This document shows, one piece after another, positions 26,043 through 38,000 of a stretch of DNA of 60,000 bases; position 1 is the stretch's first letter, and each line of letters begins with the position of its first letter. The translations under genes were made by a program, and so were the position numbers. Source of the stretch: Hydractinia symbiolongicarpus (taxonomy: Eukaryota > Cnidaria > Hydrozoa > Anthoathecata > Hydractiniidae); contig NC_079887.1 in NCBI RefSeq assembly GCF_029227915.1, positions 10,604,001-10,664,000 of the forward strand, given 5' to 3'. Under the pieces are notes generated by a model. It did not search any database. It was not told the origin of the DNA and worked only from the letters and a program-made list of their open reading frames with translations.

Positions 26043-29000
26043 CTAAAGAAAATAATAGTCGTCACGACTCTGATGAAGTATCGCAAAGCACATCGAATAA
26101 AATAAGGTGGGAAACTCAAAAAATACGATTTGAGATTGGTGTGCTCAGATGAAGTCAACCTGTTTTTCTTGCTGTCTTCGATTTAAAAATAGTAAAAGTA
26201 GTAAACATTTGTTAATTCATCAGCAGCTTTATTGTTACCGTTTTTTGCGACAGGTCTGATTTCAACACGACTGATTAGTAAGACACATACCCGTAACAGG
26301 ATTAATTAGCAAAATTAAGCGCTCGTAACATATCAAGTTACCTAACCTGATCGTAATTGCGTTTCCGGTTCATCGTAAAAATCTTCTTCCTGTGTATCTT
26401 CTTCATATTTTCGTATATGTTTAATATCATCTAGCAGCGGAGCAGGTAGAGGTGGTCTGTTGGCCATTTTCTTTGCTACATTACTGCGAGAGTCGGGTGA
26501 GTGACTAATGGGTGGTAAGGGCCTTCCCTCCATGGTTTCAGCTAACGAAACACGCCTAGGTGGAGCCGGTGGCCCTCGAGCAGGCTGGTTTTGGTCTAGT
26601 AGTTTATTTTTGGGTCTAGGTGCTGGTCTTGGGCGTGGTTTGGGTCTTGGATCACTCCCTTTAGCTAAACAAAAAGAAATGTTAATTCCCAATAAAACAA
26701 AAACGTAACAGCAAATAGCTCATTCGCAACAATATAGCATTTTAGTCAGGTTCACTCAACCACTTAATATTTCATTGTGGGTTCATGGCAATAATAAAAT
26801 ACATCATGTTTGTCAATATTTACGCAGTTTGAAACAGTTGAAAATTAATCTTAACCACAGAATGACGCAGTTGCTGCAAAATTGCAGAATGAATATATCG
26901 ATGGAAGAATATTGAAGATTGTCTGATCTGGCTAACTCACTTTTTCGCATAAAAGTGCAACGAAAAAAGAAATGTATGTATTTTATCGAAATTTGGAAAG
27001 AAAAACAAATAGATAAATCAATAAACAGACAAGCAGGCGAACAAATGAAAAAACAAACAAAAAATTAATAGCATAACCTACATGACAACGCCTCTAAGTC
27101 GATATCATATCTACGTTCCAAATAGTTTTCAGGTACCCAGCCTTTCCTTTCACCTTCACCGTTCATCCGTACGACAAACATCCAGCCAGAATCAGTAGAG
27201 ATGAGTTGTACTATGTCTCCCTTTTGTAGGGCTATATCTTCTTTCTTTTTACCGGTCGGTATGTAATCCAACAAAGCGGAATAAAATTCAACTTCCTAAA
27301 ATATTAAGTAGGGAAACGAATGAATGATTGAATAAATGAATAATCGAATGATTGAATAAATAAATGGGTATTCTAAAAAAATGTGTCCAGCTGTATTTAC
27401 CGAACTAAGTAGCAAGTATATATAACATAACCCTTTTATAACATAGTATATATTTAGCAACATAACATTTCATACTAGATCGTGAAAACCAGTCACATAT
27501 ATATTAATTTGAATGCACTTTGTAGAAACCAGGTGTATTAATTTGAAAGCACTTTGTAGAAACCAGGTAGTCATATTAATTTAAATGCTGGGAAAATAAC
27601 GAAAAGGAAGTTGAGAGATAATGATGATTGTTATTAATGAAGTTGCATCCTCTTTTTTGTAGATAGTAATGAAATACAAAGATCAGAGATCAGGAATGCT
27701 GTCTACTAAATAAAACGAATTCACGTCTCGGACTAAACATATTTGGTCTTAGTGCACGTTGAAAAAAAAAGGGAAATCAGTCAAAAAAGAAAAGAAAAAA
27801 CTATCATAGAAAAATACAAAACTTAAATTAAAATTAGAAACCAAGAAAAAAAATACGGCAATTTACCCTTATTCGTGATTGAAAGAAATAAACGAGCGAT
27901 TGAACGTACAAATATTTCAATGTATTAACACATGAAGAAATAAACGAACGATTACATATAACCAAACGTAGGCGACAACTACGACTCAATACAACAACAA
28001 GCAAATCACTTTAACGATATTCACATGAATTCATATTGCAATATAAAACAATCAAGTGAAATTGATTTCTACAAAATATTTAATTGATGGCGTGTGAGGG
28101 TGGTAATATTTGAAAAAGTACGTTGGTACGGAATGAAATAAACACGAAGCAGGTTGGATGTACACACAAATGGAATCAAACCTATACTTGGAACCCTCAC
28201 TGAATAAGCAACATTTTATGCAGCACTGGCTGTGTGGTTTTAGACAGCGATTGGTTGAATGAATGAATGAATGAATAAATGAATGAACGAACGAATATAA
28301 TGCAGCGGGATAATAAAGTTAATATTTTGCAGAAAGAAAATCAATCAATTAGCAAATTTTAGTGCATGTAGGCGGAAGTTTGTACAGAAAATACTATTGA
28401 CTGAATTTTATCTTCATTATTTAAAGTATAACAAAAAAAAACAAAAAAAAAAACGCAGAATACAAAAACATACAAAAGAAGAAAAAACAAAAGAAAAAAG
28501 AAAAAAGCAACACAAAAAAACAAACAAACGAACAAAAACAAAAAAACCCAGATAAACAAACAAACAATTGAAAACAAAAAAAAACAACAGATAAACAAAC
28601 AATTTAATAAGGCATCAACATATCCACACAAAGCAAACTCCGAGACGCTCATCTACAGTAGATCGAGCATCTGTGGTCAATTCCTCAAACTAATGATGTC
28701 AGAGTTCATCAGAAAATACAATAACCACATAATTAATAGCTGTCAAATCAATCGCTAATTAAAATGACTTCTTGACATACAACAAGAAATACAGCTTGTC
28801 AATCAAGTTGGAAATTTCAATAAAACATGTTTAAAGATTCGTTCCGACCACACTCCAGCATGCAAATATTATATGTTACATAAAAACAACCAAACGAAGC
28901 ATGTTTCTTAACAAGTTGTGAAGCATTTACCAACATAAACGATCCATTTGATTTAAAATGGTAGTCGTAAAAGCGCATGTGTGTCTCCTAATTTGAAGAG

Positions 29001-32000
29001 CGGTTCATACATAGAGAGTTAATACAAAAGGTTATGCAACAAAATCGAAACATTTGTCACAAACATAAATCCCCCAGATTACCCCCTTTCTTTGAAGTAA
29101 AATGCTCAGACTTTGAAGTCGCTGCAAAATAACAATTCACCATAGCGCACTGCAAATATTATTCCCTTCTTTGGACATTTGGTTGTTTATCGTGACTTCC
29201 ATTCTATTAATTAATCCAAGTAAAAATCTTTAAAAAATTGCCTCAGTTTCTTTCTTCATTTTAAATAGAAAAACCTACGACACTTTGATGGAACTCTATA
29301 TTGCTAAACTATTACAAAAATCACAAATATAAAACTACATTTTCATACACGATCACAGTTTATTGAAAGACTGTTGTAACAAACGTCTGATGTAACACTA
29401 TCAACTTCGTCGTAAAAAAATGAGAACAAACAGCACTTCACATGAAATGTATAGAACTTATCAAAATAAGAATAACACATTGTAATAAATCTGATGACAT
29501 TATAACCTCTTTAGAATTATTATAGTTTCTCCATGCTAAGGACACTGTCACGGTTTTTATACATGGAGAAAGATTTGAAATTTAATTAGTTATAAAAACA
29601 TATTAGCGATTTCTAGTCACTAATAACATTAAGGAAAGATATATTCGAGAATTTGCGAATGTCAAGACGCATTCAAAATGTAATTTATATTACATCCAGT
29701 TTCCCAGAACGTATATTAAAACGCGAAATTTGAAAAATACATGTCCCAATGAGAAGCTTTGGTTTATCTTCGCAAATGGAAAAATCGCATAAATCTCAAA
29801 AAATCCACAAAATCTATTATTTGTGAAACTAATAAAAACTCAACTTAAGAATAGACGCAAGAGTATATATCAAAAAAAGAATTTTAAATAAAACGTAGAC
29901 AAGCGTTCATGCAAGCAACAAACAAACGCCTGCATGAACGAACGAACAAACGAACGAACGAACAAACAACTAAAGAATTACCAAAACAAAGAAAGAAATA
30001 CCGAAAAATCAAACAATAACAAATAAACAAAAATAACAAACAAACAGAAATACAACCAAAAAAATCAAGAAAAACTTGATGTTGTTTTTGCCGACACACA
30101 ACAAGAATGAGATGCTTTTCACATTAAATTATTATTTCCACAACAGGATAGCAGATTAATTTAACCAACAAATCGATTTCATTGCTTTGGTGTTTCTCAT
30201 TAAGTGCAATTAAGTCATGTCGTATCGACATGTTGTCATATGTTATTTTTAACTAAGTATAAATGCATTTCATAAGAAATTCAAGTAGTTATTATTAAGC
30301 CCTTGATAACATTGGAAATATATGTGGTCATTCAAAAAGATTAAAATCAAAATTATTCGCTTTTGTAATCGATTAAAAAAACTAAAGTTTTCTATAATAC
30401 CAGGATTTTAAAAGCAGATACTGACCAGCGTTGACTAAAGTTTTTCTCTCTTAAGCACTCTATGTAAAACAAGTCTCACTATCCCCCTTTTTGAATAATG
30501 TTCCCATACAGCGCTCCACCCCCGCTCTAGAATAAACCTTCAGCGCTTCCCCGTCTTACTAATAATCTGTAGTGCACTTTCTCTCAGCGCTTTTCCTAAT
30601 CCGCGGTTAGTCAAAATCAAATAACTGTATTTTTTCTTTTGTCTTTGTCTAAGTAAGCAATATCTCTAGTTAATCTATTTGCAGATACCACATGGTGTTA
30701 TTAAGTGCTCTTCTTAAATAAGCCTTCTTCTCAATAGCATATATTATGCTTGCAAATTCTGTGCAAATTTAAATCTCGTGGAGTTCCTGCCTTGCAAGAT
30801 AGCGAAAAACTTTACAAAGGTTGTTCTACATCTGACTATTAGACAATCTAAAAACGGATTTTTTTCTCGTTTTGATAGCACGTTTCTCAAGTTCTAAATC
30901 CAGATTTTTATTGTGATTGTAACACGTGTAAACATATATTCAGATTTATCTTTTTTATTTGCAAAATAAAAATGTCAAAATTTGTTTTGATTTGTGAAGA
31001 GAATGGTAAAAATTATATTTTTGCTTGCAAAATGAATATCTTTTTTTAGAAATAGATAATAGCATCTGTTCTTAAATATCACAGTCGATCGTAGAGGAAT
31101 AATTAGCTAATGTTTAGTCCAAAATATTTGTACTTCAATACCCCACCTTAAACACTGTGTTCTATTAAGACAACTCGAATCTTATTACTTTTAAAAATCT
31201 CTAAAATATAGAAGACTATATCACAGTGAAAATTTCTAATTTTTACAAAAAGCATAACAATCTGAAAAATCCATCATTTGAATAAGTTTAACCTACGTAA
31301 GTTGCATTCTAAGATGCATTTAATCTTGAGGTCATAAAAGGGAATAAAAAAACTAATTAAGCCAATCTTAATTAATTTGATCAAACTGATATAGTCCATG
31401 GGAAATCAGTCACAACAATTTATCAATTCTAATTACACAACCATGCTTCACTTTGTGTGAGATTTTGTGTATGTTAAGGGAATTGTAAAATCTTGCACAT
31501 GGTTTTGTGCCTAAGATAATTTTTTATTCTCCATTTCTACAGCATAGTTATAATTATACTTTACTCCACTGTTGTTTTTATGGCTTAGAAATTTCTCATT
31601 TTTTAGAGTATTTCTATTTTGCTCTTTATGTTATCTGGCGAAAAGTGAATGATCAATCTCACGCTAACACACGCTTCTCTGTAGTGTGTTCTTATGAGGA
31701 AAAGAACTTGTGAAAATAAAATAACTTACGTTCCCTTCACCAGGTTTACTAAATCTTCGATTAGCATATGATGGGTGCATGTTGGGTTGAAATTGATTTA
31801 AATGGATCGAAAGCAGTGCATCTTCTGTTGACTTGCTGCGAACAGATTTCTAAAAACATGAAATAAAATATCAGAATTTTTTTTTAAATTTTATCCTTTA
31901 TTCATCAACTGAACAATAGTATTTCCAAGATGCCTGCACAATAAAAATACACCTTAACCATTGAAGGCAGTGACTATCACACTGTTTCAAATTTATTATT

Positions 32001-35000
32001 GCTTATTATAGGTCAGCATTCTGTCTGAGCATTTTAATTTCTGTTCCTAGCTCAAATCTTTTGACAATCCAGAGTTTTAAAAGCACCTAAAAAATCTATA
32101 TCTTACAAATTTGTTTTTCCCCACTCAACAAATCAAATTTTTTGGTCAAAAAAGTTTACGTAAATAAAGGCTGACAAGCAAGTTTCAGGGGTAGAATTAC
32201 ATTTCACCACACCACTAGTTGCTAATGTTATATCCTATTAAAACATAACATACTTGATAAGCAGGACAAACTTTTCTCATAATAAACATCCCAGCCTATT
32301 TGATCGGACAGAACACGCTTGCCATAAGTGTTATTATTTTATTTGCTTTAATATTTCCATACTTCATAGCATGATAAGTAACAACAGCCTACGTAATGTC
32401 ATTCTTTGCAAAAAGACATAATTTAAAACCAGGCAGGTGAACTTACCATCGGTGTGAGGGAATTATTTTTCTTCAACGATTCAGAATTAACATTGACATA
32501 CATGTCACCATTTTGTGCTGACTCATCAGTATTTGATAGTTCTCTAAAAAGGGGAAGCATTCAACTAAATCTATTAAGTAGACTCATATGTGTGTAAACA
32601 GTGGTGTTATAAGTGTCGCTTCTACAAGAGTGTCCAGTCTTAGACTTAACAAAACAGCAATTCCTTTAAGACATAAGTTAAGGAAATATTTTTAAACAAT
32701 ATGTGAGTATTAGGTAACCTCTACACCAACTCTTCCTACATTTCCCTATTATTTTCAGAAGAATGCAAATAGGAACATTTAAGGCTGGCAGGGTGGAAAA
32801 AAACAAACAAGCACATTTAAATAAAATTAAACGTTTTTTAAAAACACAGGCTAAACTAAATTTAGCAAATGCTTAAAACAGTTATCAAAAATAACAGGTG
32901 TGTGTGTGTATGTGGGTGGTAGTGTGGGTGGGTAGGAGGACCACCAGAAAACTGTTTAGGAAAATGTACTGATTTTTATGTAAGGTGTAGTTGCTGTCTT
33001 AAAGCAAGTGCGTAATGGCTAATATTGTAAATAAAATATTTGGTGAAGATTGGAAAATACAAATGGGATTTTAAGAACTTTACTTCGAATCTTGTTCTTG
33101 ACTGTTCACTTTTTCATCGTCTAAAAAAGTAACCACCTTGCATTAGCAACAAAACCTCTGTATAAGAAGACGTAAAGTAATTTTACACATGGTGCAATTT
33201 TTATTTAGATTCGGTTCTTACCTCCAATAACAAATTTCCCACCCGCAAATGATGCTGCACTGTACACAACTAGAGAAAAAGAAATGGTGACATTAGAAAT
33301 TTTTACAGTTTTAGGTTATTAAATTTCGCCCTAGCTGTTACAATAATGCTACTAGAATAATTCTTCCCGAAATAAAGCTATACCCTTAAGTCGTGTTTAA
33401 GTTAGTGATGGTGCAAACACGACTCAGTTGTTAGATCTTATTCTGCTTAGGTGAAAAGAATACATACATCTTGAAGGTTTCTTTCCTGTTAAACCATTTG
33501 TAGAATTCTTTAACGAACCAGCTGGTGATTGTAATTGAGAAATACCAGAAGATGAACGACTTCTCACTGATTCTCTGCACAAAACAAAACAAAATGAAAA
33601 AGAGAAACGAAAAAAAAATCAATACACTACTGAAAAAGTAATTTACTGAAGCAGAAAGAGACTTTAAACTTGTTGAAAACTGCATTTTTTGCAAAGTTTA
33701 CTAACAAAGAGCACAGTCGCCCTAGTGAATAAATATTTAAATTTAAATTTACACCTTCGTGGTGGTGGTTTTCTAATAACAGCATACAATCCACTTGCAC
33801 TAGATATGGAAACAGCCTGAAAGAAGATGAGAGATACATTGTCAATTATTTCTCTCTCACACAATCCAGACTACACACAGAAAATTTGTTGCATTCTTCT
33901 AAATAGGAATCAAGAAAATTTTAGTTTACAAAAGTTGACCTATATTGGCATTGTAAGCTTTTACTTTCATAAATACTTCTTTTGTACACAATCACTACAG
34001 TCTGTCTGTTTCTGTGTGGTTTTACGATAGTGCTATGGCTGCAGAAAAAGGGCAAACACGTTGACTTATCTATAAGTTAACAACTATATCCAAATTTTCA
34101 AGATACTGTTTATATATGCAAAAATTAGCCAGTATAGCAATTACTATAAGTTAAATATTTTGGGTACTTTGCAAAAGCTTTCTATTGGAGCCTACTTTTG
34201 CTGTACAACAAAAAATTCTGCATTTATCAAATCAATCTGAAAAAACCTAAGTCTGGCATTTGCAAAATTTAGCCAAGATGAATAGTAATTCTAATGGATT
34301 AAAAAAGTACAATAACACAATAAACTCTACACACCCTTGTTTTAAGTTCATCTGCACTTTGATAAATACAAGTGTCATCAACTCTTTGAAGGTTTGTTGC
34401 TGGTGTAATACCAATTTTATCATTTATCCTGTTAAAAAAAATGTGAAGAAACTTATCACACAAATAATTCATTTTCGACATATGATTTACCATGAGGAGA
34501 TTTTTAAGTTGCAGCAATTACAAAAGAGTAAAAAATAAAACCAAACTGAAAATAGATTTACCTTACGCAAAAAGTTGCATTTATGAACGATTATCAAATG
34601 AACATTTGATAATCGTTCAGAGTGAAACTGACAGTTATGTACTTTTAACTTATTTTCAAATACATTGAATTTTAATTTTAAGATTAACAAGACAAATATA
34701 AGGAACCTTCATACCGTACTCTCCACCAACCATAATTACTTTTCTCCAAAACTTCTATTTGTTCTTGAGCTTTGTAAGATAGTTCGTCATTATTTTGTGC
34801 ATCATATGAGATCATTGCAACATACTGTTCGCCTAGAAATAAAATTTACTTTAACATCGAAATTTCGTTCATATCTAGTGAAACTAAAATGGCTATAAAC
34901 AAAAAAGTTTGTTTATGCCTGCATTAAATTTTGAACTAATTTTAACTACTTCTTTGGATAGGAATGGAAAGGTAATTAACCAATCACATAGCTTTTCATT

Positions 35001-38000
35001 CAGTTCCATTTTGTCTCCAGTGTAAATTCAAGTCAACACACATGATTCAAGATATAAAATTGGGCTTACATTCCGGTAATGTCATCAAGATAAACATCGT
35101 TCTAGCTTTTCACACAACTCTGTATACTGAGACAGACTTTACAAGCATGCTTATATCACTGATATTTAGGAAAGTTCAAAGTTTAAAAGAAATATTTCAC
35201 GTGGTTAACGACAAGTAATATTATTACAAGTTAATTAAAATTGCAGGGTCAAATCATTATAACAGCAAAACTGCTTGATAGCTTATATTAATGTTAACGT
35301 TGTGCCAATTCTTCAAATTAATTTCTATACAGTATATACCTTGAAACATAATAAAAGTTGGAAATAAATCACATTCTAGATTTTTTGTATGTCTCAAATC
35401 TGACAAAAAGAAAAGACTTTAATGAGTTTCTCTACTTGCTGTTTTTTAAATTTACTGTAAAACATGTTTACAACACCCCCCCCCCAAAAAAAATATATCA
35501 TTCTAACAAAAATCTAAATATATCTTTTCTGTGACAAAAGATACTAGAAATTATTTTCACCTTTTCCATTAGAATCCCTGACCGACACCCAATCGTAGCC
35601 CAAATCATCACTGCTTGCTACAATCGGTTCTAAGTACGTAGCAGGTGCCCAACCTTGCTTTCCAGTATCATCAGCTATGAACCACCAACCTATAATAAAA
35701 TTAAAAAAGTATATTAAAATAGTTTATGGCACGATAAGCAGCTCAGTAATGTTTAATAATCATTGTCCTCCATTAAACACAAGATGAGTCTTGTCGATGA
35801 AGAAGGCTAGGTGTGTGGTAATGTGTGATAAATGACACGCTAAAAGGTATTTTATGGTGTTCTGACGTGTGATTAAAGATCAATTAATATGCGTACAATC
35901 TTGCATGTCTGATATTAGTTTTATGCAATCAAGATCTGAATACAGCACACGATTCTGTTTTAGGTGAGTGTGGAGGCAAGCAAGTGTGAACGCATGCGCT
36001 AGAATGAATAGACTGATGATCAAAAGGATATGTCTCCAGTGATGGTTAATAAGACTAATCAATATTATTAAAAAACTAAATTAATTAAAAAGCAGATCTT
36101 ATTCTGATCTGAGAACAGCTCTTATAACTAGAATTTTTTTTACGTCGGCAGTAAAACTGAGATACATTTCAACCGATTTGCGGAGGCAATATTTTTTTGT
36201 AGTTAAAACTTTCAGCTGGCTAAAACTTTTGCCATTCACCTTGTATTGGGACTGAACTTCTCATAAATTCTATGTATTGATCTCTTAAGAAGATGACAAA
36301 TGGAAATGGACTACAAGTGTCATTGCCATACCTTCCTGATGGTCAACTTCGTTAAGTTAAAAGTTCACTGCCAACTAGCTTTTTATGTTTCGAGTTGCAG
36401 AAGTCGCCGGTGACATGCTTCGAAAATGCTTGCCACAGGCACAGTTCAACATTAAGCAAAACTAAACAGGAGACTCAAATGTTAGAGTCTTCGCAGAACG
36501 TATCTTCTCACAGAACCGATGACAGGACTGACTTATTGCCTGCTGTCTCGTGTGGGAAAAAAAACTTCTGGACTTCTTTTTAATATGATACACATTTTTT
36601 TCGATTATTATTGCGAATCACCACAGTATTTCTGTACCTTAATTGATAATGGCTAGTGATATATCGAGTGTAATTTTTCTTCAGTGGCAATGAGTGGGAG
36701 TAGCTCAAACAATACCACAATCGTTGTTTTTAAAAATTTCACAACAAAATTACGTCAGTAATTTTTTTGCCGATGCAACTACGCTATCTTTGTATCTTAG
36801 GTCGGCAATTACGTAGGCAGTGGCGAATGCCGATGCAAATTTTAGGGGCTGGAGAATGATTAAACAAGATTTTTAAATTTTTATAGTATATATGCAACCT
36901 GAAGCCAAAATTGCATAAGAAAAATTTGAACATGAACAAAATTAGAATTTTTTGAACATAAAAAAATCTTGTAAACCCTTTTTACTTCTCTTTAAAGGAG
37001 GATTTTGATGAGCCTAGCAAAAAGCACACATCAAGTACTTGAAATCTTGCTTTTAATACCTCACCTCAATTCTTCTTCTTGTCTTGGATATGAGCGCAAG
37101 TTACTGCACACCTTACTTAAAAAGCCACTTAAAAATTGCAGAAAAAAAAATTTAAATAAATTATTGCTGACAAACCTCTTTCATTTTTTTCTATTATTGT
37201 GACTTGTTTTCCTTCAATTAATGAAATTTCACCAACATTTGTTGCTTGATAGTCAGCAACAATCTGATATTGATCTTCTTTTTCATCTAAATAAGTGACA
37301 AAATCAAAAAGTTACATATTTGTTAGAACATACACACAATAACACATCCGTCTTTAGGTTTTTTAGTGCATTAATTTAATATCAGAGATTTAGGGTATTT
37401 TTTACAACATTATAGACAATCACTGACTGTGAGCAAAAGAACAAAGATATGGTGCAATGGAGACAAATTTAATATGAGAGATTTCACAGAGAATAAATGG
37501 ATATTAAACCGAGGATAACATTACACTATTCATAACAAGATTCCATAGTACAGGAATCCTAAGAGAAAATAAAAAGAATCATGTCTTTTAACAAAGAAAA
37601 TTTTAAAATAAAAGGAATATTAACTATACTTAGGATTTATTTTCATTCCAGTGAATTATTTTTATAAATAAAATAATTTTTAATATGTATATACCTGAAA
37701 TCTGGTTAGTCCTTCCTCTTTCTTGTGAAGATTGTATGCTGGGCCTAAAAATGGGGTTTGTTGATACTTTACTATTCCTATACCAGTACCATTTACAAGA
37801 AAACTATAGGTGTTAATAAAACGCAAAAACAACATTTACCAGAAAATAAAATGGAATTAAAAAACATTGTACTCTACCTCTGGTCAGCCTTTCTAATTCA
37901 AGTTAGCACAACACAAGTTAACAATACATTTTTCGTATTTTTCACACACCATCAATTTAAAAATATTTTGTGGTTTATTTGAAAATGGTGGGATGAAGTG

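Larger units (their letters stand above)
27296..31729 (-). other. long intron 16 with simple repeats
   Basis: This 4.4 kb intron separates the p47phox-like half from the third SH3. It holds a (GAAT)n tract (28255-28296), an A-rich CAAA/CAAAC-rich stretch (about 28430-28605) and an (AACG)n/(CAAA)n tract (about 29935-30060). No coding region is supported; the apparent long reading frames there are low-complexity. Confidence 0.6.

Noticed and set aside
28359-28652. Phe-rich minus-strand reading frame
   Set aside because: Translation of an A-rich simple-repeat tract in intron 16; no domain and no codon structure.
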